NCBI RefSeq assembly: GCF_004217095.1 | Contig: NZ_SHKO01000001.1 | Location: 1,426,001 to 1,490,000 of the forward strand | Source: Advenella incenata | GTDB lineage: Bacteria; Pseudomonadota; Gammaproteobacteria; Burkholderiales; Burkholderiaceae_B | Reading direction: 5' to 3' | Length of the DNA stretch: 64,000 bases | Shown: in pieces, positions 55,937 through 64,000 of the stretch | How the letters are laid out: every line of letters starts with the position of its first letter | How positions within the stretch are numbered: the first letter of the stretch is position 1 | Position numbers and translations under genes: made by a program | Notes under the pieces: generated by a model | What the model was told of the DNA's origin: nothing | Databases searched by the model: none | Seen by the model: the letters and a program-made list of their open reading frames with translations, nothing else

Positions 55937-57133
55937 ATGGCGAATGTACAAACGCTTTCCGCCCTGGCAAAGAATGGCCAGCTCAAAGACAAACGTGTTT
56001 TCATCCGTTCCGATCTGAACGTGCCACTGGCCGACGACGGCAGCATCACCGAAGACACCCGTATCCGCGCGTCCGTGCCAGCCATCCAGATGGCGCTGGA
56101 AGCAGGCGCTGCCGTCATGGTGACATCGCATCTGGGTCGCCCGACAGAGGGTACATTGACGGCCCAGGACTCGCTTGCTCCCGTAGCCAAGCGCTTGAGC
56201 GAACTGTTGGGCAAGCCCGTGCAGTTGGTTCAGGACTGGGTCGACGGCGTCAGCGTCGCGCCTGGTCAAGTCGTGTTGCTGGAAAACTGCCGCGTCAATA
56301 AAGGCGAGAAGAAGAACGATGAAGCGTTGGCCCGGAAACTGGCTGCGCTTTGTGATGTCTATGCCAATGACGCATTCGGCACGGCCCATCGTGCCGAGGC
56401 CACTACACATGGTATTGCCAAATTTGCACCTATTGCCTGCGCCGGTCCTTTGCTGCAAGCCGAGCTGGAGGCCCTGGGTAAAGCATTGCAGAATCCCAAG
56501 CGGCCATTGGTGGCTATTGTTGGTGGTTCTAAAGTCTCGACCAAGCTGTCGATTCTGCAGTCGCTGGCCGACAAGGTAGACCAACTGGTTGTCGGTGGTG
56601 GCATTGCCAATACCTTCATGCTTGCCAGCGGCAAGAAAATCGGTAAATCACTGGCCGAACCCGATCAGATCGACCAGGCCAAAGTTGTGATCGATATGAT
56701 GGCCAAACGGGGCGCCAGTGTTCCTATCCCGACAGACGTTGTCTGCGCCAAGGAATTTTCCGCTCAGGCCAAGGGTGAAGCCAAATCTGCCGATGCGGTT
56801 GCCGACGATGATATGATTTTCGACATCGGCCAGAACACGGCCAGCGAACTGGCCGGCATTCTGAAAAATGCCGGTACGATCGTATGGAATGGCCCGGTAG
56901 GCGTGTTTGAATTTGATGCCTTTGCCAATGGCACCCGCAAGGTGGCTGAAGCCATTGCCGCATCTGATGGTTTTTCCATTGCCGGCGGCGGCGATACACT
57001 TGCAGCCATTTCCAAGTTCGGCATTACCGACCAGGTAGGTTATATCTCTACCGGCGGCGGCGCGTTCCTGGAGTTTCTTGAAGGCAAGGTGTTGCCTGCG
57101 GTAGACATTCTTGAGCAACGCAACAAAGCATAA
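55937..57133 (+). CDS. pgk: Phosphoglycerate kinase
   Basis: A 398-residue glycolytic kinase. The N-terminal 3-phosphoglycerate domain carries [20 protein letters not shown] and [14 protein letters not shown]. The C-terminal nucleotide domain carries [32 protein letters not shown] and [15 protein letters not shown] 55937 is chosen over an upstream in-frame start by family alignment and its GGAG site. It ends the tkt-gapA-pgk cluster before a strong terminator. Confidence 0.97.
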   Translation: MANVQTLSALAKNGQLKDKRVFIRSDLNVPLADDGSITEDTRIRASVPAIQMALEAGAAVMVTSHLGRPTEGTLTAQDSLAPVAKRLSELLGKPVQLVQDWVDGVSVAPGQVVLLENCRVNKGEKKNDEALARKLAALCDVYANDAFGTAHRAEATTHGIAKFAPIACAGPLLQAELEALGKALQNPKRPLVAIVGGSKVSTKLSILQSLADKVDQLVVGGGIANTFMLASGKKIGKSLAEPDQIDQAKVVIDMMAKRGASVPIPTDVVCAKEFSAQAKGEAKSADAVADDDMIFDIGQNTASELAGILKNAGTIVWNGPVGVFEFDAFANGTRKVAEAIAASDGFSIAGGGDTLAAISKFGITDQVGYISTGGGAFLEFLEGKVLPAVDILEQRNKA

Positions 57134-57213
57134 ACGTGTAGTGGTCCTGCTCGATACCGATGCGCCATTGTAGTATCAGCATCAGAATCGAAAGACAACA
57201 GCCATAACGTATC

Positions 57214-57243
57214 AAAGCCAGCGATCTTGTCGCTGGCTTTTTT
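57214..57243 (+). terminator. Rho-independent terminator after pgk
   Basis: An 11-bp stem, AAAGCCAGCGA pairing with TCGCTGGCTTT across a short TCTTG loop, runs into a T-tract. It is 80 bases downstream of pgk and isolates the glycolytic cluster from the alpha-2-macroglobulin gene. Confidence 0.9.
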
Positions 57244-57426
57244 CATGGGCGAAGCGAGACTGATATTGCCGTATTGATCAGTCTGTGCTGCAAGAGCCCG
57301 CCACGCGCATTTGACCCGCTATATTACCCCGTCTGGCAGATAGCTGAACCAGACCGACTTCTGGTATGATTTCAGGCAGCCACCGGTTCGGCGTGTGGCC
57401 TTGGTTTTTTTGGGAAGGCGGTAACT

Positions 57427-60400
57427 ATGAAACGCATCTTTGTCGCTGGAGTCGCACTGGCTCTGTCCGGAATTATGGGCACCGCAGGCGCCGCCAATAT
57501 CACATCAGTCTCACCCACGGGTAGCCAAAGCCAGGTCTCCGCCATTGATATCGTGTTCAGCACTAACGTCATTCCGTTAGGGCGCAACGATTTGCCGCCA
57601 CCGGTCTCGGTCAGTTGCAAGGGGAGCCAGATAAAGGGGCATGGCAAATGGTCCGATGGCGCACACTGGTCTTATGAATTTGAAGACACGCTGCCGGCAG
57701 GCGTGCAATGCACGATTACCCCGGATACGGCCTTTCGCGATACCGCCGGCAAACCGGTGCAAGGCAAACAACAATATCAGTTTGATACCGGCAGGCTCGC
57801 CGTGACATCAGTCGGCCCCTCTGGACGAATCGATGAAGATCAGGCTTTTACTGTCAGGTTCAACCTGCCGGTGCAGGCAAGCAGTCTGCAGGCGCACGCA
57901 AGTTGCGTCGTGCAGGGCCTGGGGGAACAAATTCCGGTCAAGGTGCTGTCCGAACAGGATAAGAAACTCATCATCAGCCAGGCCCGGCCCTATCTGGCAG
58001 ACGAGGCAGAGAACATTGCTTTTGTTCAGTGCGCGCGCCGGCTGCCGGCAGCCGCCAAAGGCAGGCTGGTCATCGGACAGGCGGTCACCAGCCTGGGCGG
58101 CACGTCCATGAGCAAACCCTATGATTTCGAATTTGAAGTGCGCAAGGACTTTGCCGCCGGCTTTTCCTGCTCGCGTGAAAATCAGAATGCCGATTGTTCA
58201 CCGGCCAGGCCGGTGTATCTGACACTCAGTGAATCAATCTCCAGGGCAGACATACAAGGTATTACGCTTGTCGGCGCGAATGGCAAACAGTATCCATCCG
58301 ACATCGACGACAGCGACAGCACCGTAAGCAGCGTGAAGTTCTCAGGCCCGTTTGCCGAACTCGAAACGCTCACGCTCAACGTTCCTGCCGGCTTGAAAGA
58401 CGAGTCGGGACGCGTTCTGAGCAACGCAGGCCAGTTCCCCATGAAGGTTCGCATGGCCTCGTACTCTCCCATGCTCAAGTTTGCTTCGTCCACGTTCGGC
58501 ATTATCGAGCGCAAGGCCGAATCAACTCAGGGCAAGGCGCCGTGGCTGGTGCCCTTGACCGTCAGGTATGTAGAGAATCAACTGTCTATCAAAGACCGTG
58601 CGCTGTCACCTGGCACTATCAGTGACTACGTTCCGCAGGAGGATGCCGACGTGCTCAAGGCATTTGCACGGGTCCGCAGGCTGGACGAAACCTCGATGAC
58701 GGCAAGCAATATTCGAGCAGTCATGAATGATCAGGCCGACAGCCACACGGAAAGCAATCCAGTCTATATAGACACCCGATCCGTTTCCATGCTGGCCGAA
58801 AACCCGAATGCAACAACCATCACGCTGCCTGGTGTAAAAACGGCGGCCAAGCGTCGCGATTTTGAAGTGCTGGGTGTGCCATTGCAGCAGCCGGGTTTTC
58901 ATGTGCTCGAAGCCAAATCCGCCAGCCTTGGGCAGGCGCTGCTTGCCAATAAAAATCCCATGTATGTGCGCAGTTCGGTGCTGGTAACCAACATGGCCGT
59001 GCATGTCAAAAAAGGCCGGGACGATTTGCTGGTGTGGGTAACCACGCTGGACGAGGCCAAACCGGTCGCGCATGCGCAGGTCAATGTTCTGGATTGTTCC
59101 GGTAAAACGTTGCTGACTGGTCAGACCGGTAGCGATGGCATCTGGCATTATCGCAAGGCGGTCAAGGGCGAAGACTATTGCAACACGACAGAATTGTCCG
59201 GCCTTTTTGTCTCGGCGCGCATCGGTCCAGATCATCCGCAGGCCGCTGGCGCAGGCGATTATTCATTTGCATTTACTTCATGGGACAATGGCATTGAATC
59301 CTGGCGCTTCAACGTGCCGACAGACAGTTCCGCCCAGCCTACCGTGCGTGCCCACACCATTCTGGATCGCAGTCTGTTCCGTGCAGGCGAAACTGCGTCC
59401 ATGAAGCATCTGCTGCGCACGCTGACACGCGACGGGTTTGCGCTGCCTGACATCAATACGCTGCCGGAACAGATGAGCATTGAGCTGGTGGGTGGGGAAG
59501 ACAAATACAAGTTCCCCATCAAATGGCAACAAACGCCGGGCGGCAGCGTGTTCAGCGCATCAGACTGGAAAATTCCGGAAGATATCAAGCGCGGACAATA
59601 CCGAATTGTGCTGGACCCCGATGGTCAGGCATACGAAACCGGTCAGTTTCGTGTCGAGGACTTCAAACTACCTTTGCTGGCAGGACAACTATCGATCACC
59701 GATACTGCGGGCGACAAAGGGCCGCTGATATCACCCAAGGCGGTCCGACTGGATATGCAAATGCGATATTTGTCTGGCGGTGCTGCCGGACGGCTGCCCG
59801 TGGATATTTCTGCCTTGTCACGCGATCGCACAATCTCATTTCGCGACTATGACGATTATTCTTTCGATCCACCACAACAGCTCGCGGTCGATACCGATAA
59901 CGAGCAAGAGGAGGGGGCAGACCATAGCGACACCAGCCGCATTATCGTGAACAAGCAGAAGATGACGCTGGATGCCCAAGGGCACGGCACGCTGGCGCTG
60001 GATGCCTTGCCAGCATCGGACAGAGCGCGCAACATCACCTTTGAAGGCAGCTTCATGGATCCTAACGGTCAGGTTCAGACGCTGAGCCGGACTGTGGCCG
60101 TGTGGCCCGCCGCCTATGTGGCGGGCATTCGAAGTGGTTACCTGGTGCAGCAGGAAAAGGCTGCGGCGATATCGGTTATTGCACTGGACACGCAGGGCAG
60201 GCCGGCAGCAACGGCCCCCGTCAAGGTACGTGCCGTCAGCTATATCTATCAGACTGTGCGCAAGCGTCTGGTCGGCGGATTTTACAGTTATGACACCCAG
60301 CGCGTCGCCAAAGATCTGGGCACGATATGCACTGGCACCAGCGGCGCTGACGGCAAATTCGCTTGCGATATCAGCCTGAAAGAGCAGGGGCGGGTCAGCC

Positions 60401-63384
60401 TGATTGCCGAGGTTACCGATAGCGCAGGTCGCCGTGCCCAGGCCGAGTCCAGCGTCTATGTGGTGGGCGCAGGCGAGATGTGGTTCTCGGGCGAGAACAA
60501 TGACCGCATCGACATTATTGCCGACAAGAAAGAATATCAACCCGGCGAGACTGCACAGTTCCAGGTGCGCATGCCGTTTCGCCAGGCCAACGCACTGGTT
60601 GCCATCGAGCGGGAAGGCGTTCTGGAAACCAGGCAAGTAGCCCTGTCGGGCACCAATCCAACATTTACCGTTCAGATCAAGCCTGAATGGGGACCGAACG
60701 TCTATGTTTCAGTATTGGCGCTGCGAGGTCGAATCCGCGACTCGGCGCAGAATCCGGATCTCAGTTGGGGAGAATCGGCTTCTGCGTTGCCTACCGCTTT
60801 AATTGATCTGGCCAAGCCGGCGTATCGCTATGGGTTGACGGCGATTCGTGTGCGCAGTGATAAAAATGCATTGAACATCAGTGTGGCCACAGACAAGCCG
60901 CGCTATCAGGTTCGCGACCAGGCCACCGCCACGATCCGGGGCACCTTGCCTGATGGCAGCCCGGCGGCCAATGCCAGTGTTGCATTGGCGGTGGTGGACG
61001 AAGCGTTGCTGGAACTTGCGCCCAATGATACCTGGAATATTGTAAAAGCCATGATGGGTGAACGCGCCTATGGGGTGGAAACATCCACTGCCCAGATGGA
61101 AGTGGTGGGACGGCGTCACTATGGTCGCAAGGCCCTGCCGCCGGGCGGTGGCGGTGGCAATGGCGGCGCTCCCACGCGCGAACTGCTGGACAGCCTGGTA
61201 TTCTGGAAGCCCGATATTGTGCTGGACGCGCAGGGTCAGGCCACCGTCGCGCTCGGCCTAAATGATGCGATCTCGGGTTTTCGGCTGGCAGCCATTGCCG
61301 AACTGGGGGCGGACCGGTTTGGTCAGGGAAGTGCTCATATCGTGACCACGCAGGATTTGCAGGTTATCTCCGGTTTGCCGCTGGTTGCCCGCAGTGATGA
61401 TCATTACACTGCGGCGGTCACCGTGCGCAATGCGACCGATCGCGTCATGACGGTACAAGTGGGCGCGCGCCTCAGTGGTCCGGCGCTCGCGCCGGTAACG
61501 CTCAAGCAGCAAACTGTGTCCATCGCCGCGCAGTCTTCGCAGAAGGTCGCCTGGGATATGAACATGCGTACCCTGCCGCCGGGGCCAGCGTCGCAGACCC
61601 TCAAGTGGCGTTTTGATGCCCGGGAACAGAATGGGCAAACCGGCGGCGAACTAGCGCAAGCGGCGGCGGACAGTGTTGAAGTATCGCAACTGTTGATTCC
61701 TACCGTACCGGTCACGGTGCGACAGGCCACCTTGCAATCGGTGCGCGCCAAAGAACCCATCCAGGCATTGCCTGTGCAGCCGCCGACAGGCGCGATCAAC
61801 GGGGCCGACGGTGTGCCGCTGGGCGGCGTACAAGTACAACTGTCCACGTCTCTGGCAAAAGGGCTGGAGCCGGTGCGTCGCTGGTTTACCGATTATCAGT
61901 TTACCTGCCTGGAGCAACTGTCTTCGATTGCCATCGGTATTGACAATCCGCAGCGCTGGTCGGCATTGATGAACCGGTTGCCCGTATACATGGATGAGCA
62001 TGGGCTGGTGGCGTACTTCCCCGGCCTGGCAGGCGATGAAGTGCTTACCGCTCATTTGCTTGCCGTGTCCCAGGAGGCCAGTCGTGCTGACCAGCCTTAC
62101 GCCATTCCAAAAGCGTATCGTGAAAAAATGCTGGAAGGCCTGATGGCCTATGTAACCGGCAAAATCCGTTCGACTGCATGGCAGCCCAAACAGGACAACG
62201 GCGAACGCAGGCTGATGGTGCTGGAGGCCTTGTCACGTGCCGGCATGGTTACCCCCCGCTTGCTATCCACCGTTGAATTTGATCGTGAGCACATGAGTAC
62301 GGCTGCGCTGGTAGACTGGCTCAGCATTGTGTCGCGCGTCAAGAACTTGCCGGATCAGGCCCAAACGCTGTCCACACTGCGTTCGGCCCTGCTGTCACGC
62401 ATGAGCCGGCAGGGCACCAGCCTGGTGCTGGCAGATGACGATGATGCCTATCCCTGGTGGATGATGAGCAATCGCGCCACGGTAACGGCCAAACTGCTTG
62501 TTGCGGTCATGAACAACAAGGCCTGGGAGAAGGATATTCCCGTGCTGTTGACCGGTCTGCTTGGTCAGCAGCAGCGCGGCGCCTGGTCTACGACAACGGC
62601 GAATGTCTGGGGTACCCTGGCGGTTCGCGCCTTTTCCGCGACCTTTGAAAAAACGCCGGTCAAGGGAACGCTGTCCATGTCGCTGCAATCTGTCGGTGCC
62701 GCCACGGCATCAGCAGACCAGCAGTGGGAAGGGCTGCTGCCGACGCAAAAAATCCTGGTGCCATGGAAAAACAATGATCCCCAGCAACTGTCGCTTTCGC
62801 TGCAGGGAACCGGGCGTGTCTGGGCATCCATGGCAGCCCAGGCGGCGGTGCCGGTAAGCAAACCAATCTACGCGGGCTATACGCTCAGTCGCAATATCGT
62901 TCCGGTTTCACAGGCGGTAAACGGCAAATGGTCAGTGGGCGACATCTATCGCGTCCATCTGGATATCACTGCCAAGACTGCGATGAACTGGGTGGTGCTC
63001 AGTGATCCGGTGCCGGCCGGTGCGACGGTTCTGGGTGGCGGCCTGGGCCGGGATTCCGCTGTGGCAACCCAGGGTGAGAAGCAGGACGACAATGGCATGT
63101 CGCCCAGCTTTGCCGAACGCAAAAGCGAACTGTATCGTGCCTATTATGCATGGTTGCCGGCGGGCAAGACATCGCTGGAGTACACAGTGAGGCTCAATAC
63201 ACCTGGCAGCTATAGTTTGCCGGCCACGCGGGTTCAGGCCATGTATGCGCCGCAGGTTTACGGCGAATTGCCCAACACCGGCGGGTTTACTATTGTTGAA
63301 TCGGCCGGCGAGCCAATGGCGGATTCAACACAACAGGCCGCACCCGCACAAGGGCCCAGCGCTTCGGCAGCGGCAACCCCATGA
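57427..63384 (+). CDS. Bacterial alpha-2-macroglobulin with thioester
   Basis: A 1985-residue envelope protein of the YfhM/ECAM-like class I bacterial alpha-2-macroglobulins, proposed to trap proteases in the periplasm. The signal peptide is about residues 1-22 (MKRIFVAGVALALSGIMGTA). No lipobox cysteine follows, so it may be soluble rather than lipid-anchored. Many beta-sandwich MG domains follow. The bait-region neighbourhood is around 1180-1260, with a Gly-rich linker (LPPGGGGGNGGAPTRELLDS) before the A2M block DIVLDAQGQATVALGLNDAI. The reactive thioester CLEQ is at 1494-1497, in the helical TED domain. It is translationally coupled to pbpC. Confidence 0.94.
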   Translation: MKRIFVAGVALALSGIMGTAGAANITSVSPTGSQSQVSAIDIVFSTNVIPLGRNDLPPPVSVSCKGSQIKGHGKWSDGAHWSYEFEDTLPAGVQCTITPDTAFRDTAGKPVQGKQQYQFDTGRLAVTSVGPSGRIDEDQAFTVRFNLPVQASSLQAHASCVVQGLGEQIPVKVLSEQDKKLIISQARPYLADEAENIAFVQCARRLPAAAKGRLVIGQAVTSLGGTSMSKPYDFEFEVRKDFAAGFSCSRENQNADCSPARPVYLTLSESISRADIQGITLVGANGKQYPSDIDDSDSTVSSVKFSGPFAELETLTLNVPAGLKDESGRVLSNAGQFPMKVRMASYSPMLKFASSTFGIIERKAESTQGKAPWLVPLTVRYVENQLSIKDRALSPGTISDYVPQEDADVLKAFARVRRLDETSMTASNIRAVMNDQADSHTESNPVYIDTRSVSMLAENPNATTITLPGVKTAAKRRDFEVLGVPLQQPGFHVLEAKSASLGQALLANKNPMYVRSSVLVTNMAVHVKKGRDDLLVWVTTLDEAKPVAHAQVNVLDCSGKTLLTGQTGSDGIWHYRKAVKGEDYCNTTELSGLFVSARIGPDHPQAAGAGDYSFAFTSWDNGIESWRFNVPTDSSAQPTVRAHTILDRSLFRAGETASMKHLLRTLTRDGFALPDINTLPEQMSIELVGGEDKYKFPIKWQQTPGGSVFSASDWKIPEDIKRGQYRIVLDPDGQAYETGQFRVEDFKLPLLAGQLSITDTAGDKGPLISPKAVRLDMQMRYLSGGAAGRLPVDISALSRDRTISFRDYDDYSFDPPQQLAVDTDNEQEEGADHSDTSRIIVNKQKMTLDAQGHGTLALDALPASDRARNITFEGSFMDPNGQVQTLSRTVAVWPAAYVAGIRSGYLVQQEKAAAISVIALDTQGRPAATAPVKVRAVSYIYQTVRKRLVGGFYSYDTQRVAKDLGTICTGTSGADGKFACDISLKEQGRVSLIAEVTDSAGRRAQAESSVYVVGAGEMWFSGENNDRIDIIADKKEYQPGETAQFQVRMPFRQANALVAIEREGVLETRQVALSGTNPTFTVQIKPEWGPNVYVSVLALRGRIRDSAQNPDLSWGESASALPTALIDLAKPAYRYGLTAIRVRSDKNALNISVATDKPRYQVRDQATATIRGTLPDGSPAANASVALAVVDEALLELAPNDTWNIVKAMMGERAYGVETSTAQMEVVGRRHYGRKALPPGGGGGNGGAPTRELLDSLVFWKPDIVLDAQGQATVALGLNDAISGFRLAAIAELGADRFGQGSAHIVTTQDLQVISGLPLVARSDDHYTAAVTVRNATDRVMTVQVGARLSGPALAPVTLKQQTVSIAAQSSQKVAWDMNMRTLPPGPASQTLKWRFDAREQNGQTGGELAQAAADSVEVSQLLIPTVPVTVRQATLQSVRAKEPIQALPVQPPTGAINGADGVPLGGVQVQLSTSLAKGLEPVRRWFTDYQFTCLEQLSSIAIGIDNPQRWSALMNRLPVYMDEHGLVAYFPGLAGDEVLTAHLLAVSQEASRADQPYAIPKAYREKMLEGLMAYVTGKIRSTAWQPKQDNGERRLMVLEALSRAGMVTPRLLSTVEFDREHMSTAALVDWLSIVSRVKNLPDQAQTLSTLRSALLSRMSRQGTSLVLADDDDAYPWWMMSNRATVTAKLLVAVMNNKAWEKDIPVLLTGLLGQQQRGAWSTTTANVWGTLAVRAFSATFEKTPVKGTLSMSLQSVGAATASADQQWEGLLPTQKILVPWKNNDPQQLSLSLQGTGRVWASMAAQAAVPVSKPIYAGYTLSRNIVPVSQAVNGKWSVGDIYRVHLDITAKTAMNWVVLSDPVPAGATVLGGGLGRDSAVATQGEKQDDNGMSPSFAERKSELYRAYYAWLPAGKTSLEYTVRLNTPGSYSLPATRVQAMYAPQVYGELPNTGGFTIVESAGEPMADSTQQAAPAQGPSASAAATP

Positions 63385-64000
63385 TGGCACGGGCAGTCGG
63401 AAAGGCAGCAGAGCGCCGGCGCCGGCCATTCAGACTGCTGGGCTTGTGCCTGGTTGCACTGATGGTCGTGGTTATTGCCGGGCTGGCTGTCTATATCGCC
63501 CGTCTGCCTGTGCCGGAGTACGAGCAGGTGCGCAGCGGGTACCGTGCGTCCTATATCACTTTGCTTGATCGCGATGGGGCGGTGCTGGAGCGGGTACGCA
63601 ACGACTTTCATGAGCGGCGTGACAACTGGACGCCGCTGGGCGAGATCTCTGTTGCCCTGGTCAGCGCTGTGCTGCAGTCCGAAGACCGGCGGTTTTACAG
63701 CCATGCCGGTGTCGATGTACTTGCGCTGGGTGCAGCGGTGCGTGACCGGCTCACCGGGCGTAGCGTGCGCGGCAGCTCGACACTTACGATGCAACTGGCC
63801 GGCATGCTGGACGAGCGCGATGGGCGCAACGGCAGGCGTACGCTGGCACAGAAAACCAGGCAGATGGTTCAGGCACTGGCCATGGAATTGCATTGGAGCA
63901 AATCGCAGATTCTTGAGGCCTACCTGAACCTGGTGCCCTGGCGCGGCGAGCTGTCCGGGGTGACTGCTGCGGCCCGCAGTCTTTTCGGTAAATATCCTGT
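63381..64000 (+). CDS. pbpC: Penicillin-binding protein 1C, N-terminal part (partial at window end)
   Basis: At least 206 residues; the gene continues beyond the window. A cytoplasmic basic tail (KAAERRRRPFR) is followed by a transmembrane helix (LLGLCLVALMVVVIAGLAVY). The glycosyltransferase-51 domain has catalytic Glu101 in QSEDRRFYSHAGVD, then GSSTLTMQLAGML and ILEAYLNLVPWRGELSGV. The start ATG 63381 overlaps the A2M stop (ATGA); an adjacent ATG at 63384 is equally possible. A2M-pbpC pairing is conserved in many bacteria and couples cell-wall repair to defence. Confidence 0.94.
   Translation, partial: MMARAVGKAAERRRRPFRLLGLCLVALMVVVIAGLAVYIARLPVPEYEQVRSGYRASYITLLDRDGAVLERVRNDFHERRDNWTPLGEISVALVSAVLQSEDRRFYSHAGVDVLALGAAVRDRLTGRSVRGSSTLTMQLAGMLDERDGRNGRRTLAQKTRQMVQALAMELHWSKSQILEAYLNLVPWRGELSGVTAAARSLFGKYP

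Noticed and set aside
55688-56584. A 298-codon open frame antisense to gapA and pgk
   Set aside because: It spans the ends of two well-defined glycolytic genes in reverse and has no family-like motif.

Overview
The window looks like a chromosomal segment from a betaproteobacterium of the Burkholderiales, most likely Alcaligenaceae (Bordetella, Achromobacter, Advenella relatives). The taxonomic reading is inference. It rests on the Bug-type solute receptors, the queA-tgt-yajC-secD-secF order, the miaB-phoH-ybeY-corC-lnt order, the LexA-controlled imuA-imuB-dnaE2 cassette and the tkt-gap-pgk cluster. No prophage, plasmid module or CRISPR array was seen. Most of the window is well-packed core genome, with accessory stretches at about 0-2, 5.4-9, 10.7-22 and 48-52 kb.

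Layout. 0-2 kb: the end of a polar amino-acid ABC importer (two permeases) translationally coupled to an AstE/AspA-type deacylase. 2-5.2 kb: Nudix ADP-sugar hydrolase, cardiolipin synthase and O6-alkylguanine methyltransferase, all on the minus strand. 5.5-9 kb: a galactarate catabolic set (kdgD, garD, FadR-type regulator), followed by nnrD. 10.2-10.7 kb: tRNA-Ala(GGC), tRNA-Glu(UUC), tRNA-Asp(GUC). 10.8-11.3 kb: a scar in which an ISL3-family transposase tail abuts a probable toxin tail and an intact HTH antitoxin-like gene. 11.6-12.3 kb: zinT behind a Zur-box-like palindrome. 12.6-14.4 kb: divergent SDR and LysR genes around a perfect inverted repeat. 14.75 kb: an aberrant tRNA-like element. 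15-20.6 kb: a LysR-controlled cluster with two Bug receptors, an Ldh2-family dehydrogenase, a metallo-beta-lactamase-fold hydrolase and a solute-binding-like protein without a signal peptide; its substrate is unknown and it is the most interesting accessory system here. 20.8-22.2 kb: transglutaminase-like and PepSY genes. 22.3-28.4 kb: the SOS mutasome imuA-imuB-dnaE2.

From 28.4 to 40.1 kb everything is minus-strand core: lnt, corC, ybeY, phoH, miaB, then secF, secD, yajC, tgt, queA (envelope biogenesis, ribosome and tRNA modification, Sec export). From 40.4 kb on: dacB, upp, a DUF883/YqjE/YqjK trio, ubiD (minus), a lytic transglycosylase, an aminotransferase (minus), an FAD-oxidase-like orphan, patatin phospholipase coupled to a barstar homologue, a Nudix-fold protein without catalytic glutamates, rsmE (minus), the central carbon genes tkt-gapA-pgk, and a very large thioester-containing alpha-2-macroglobulin coupled to pbpC, which runs off the window end.
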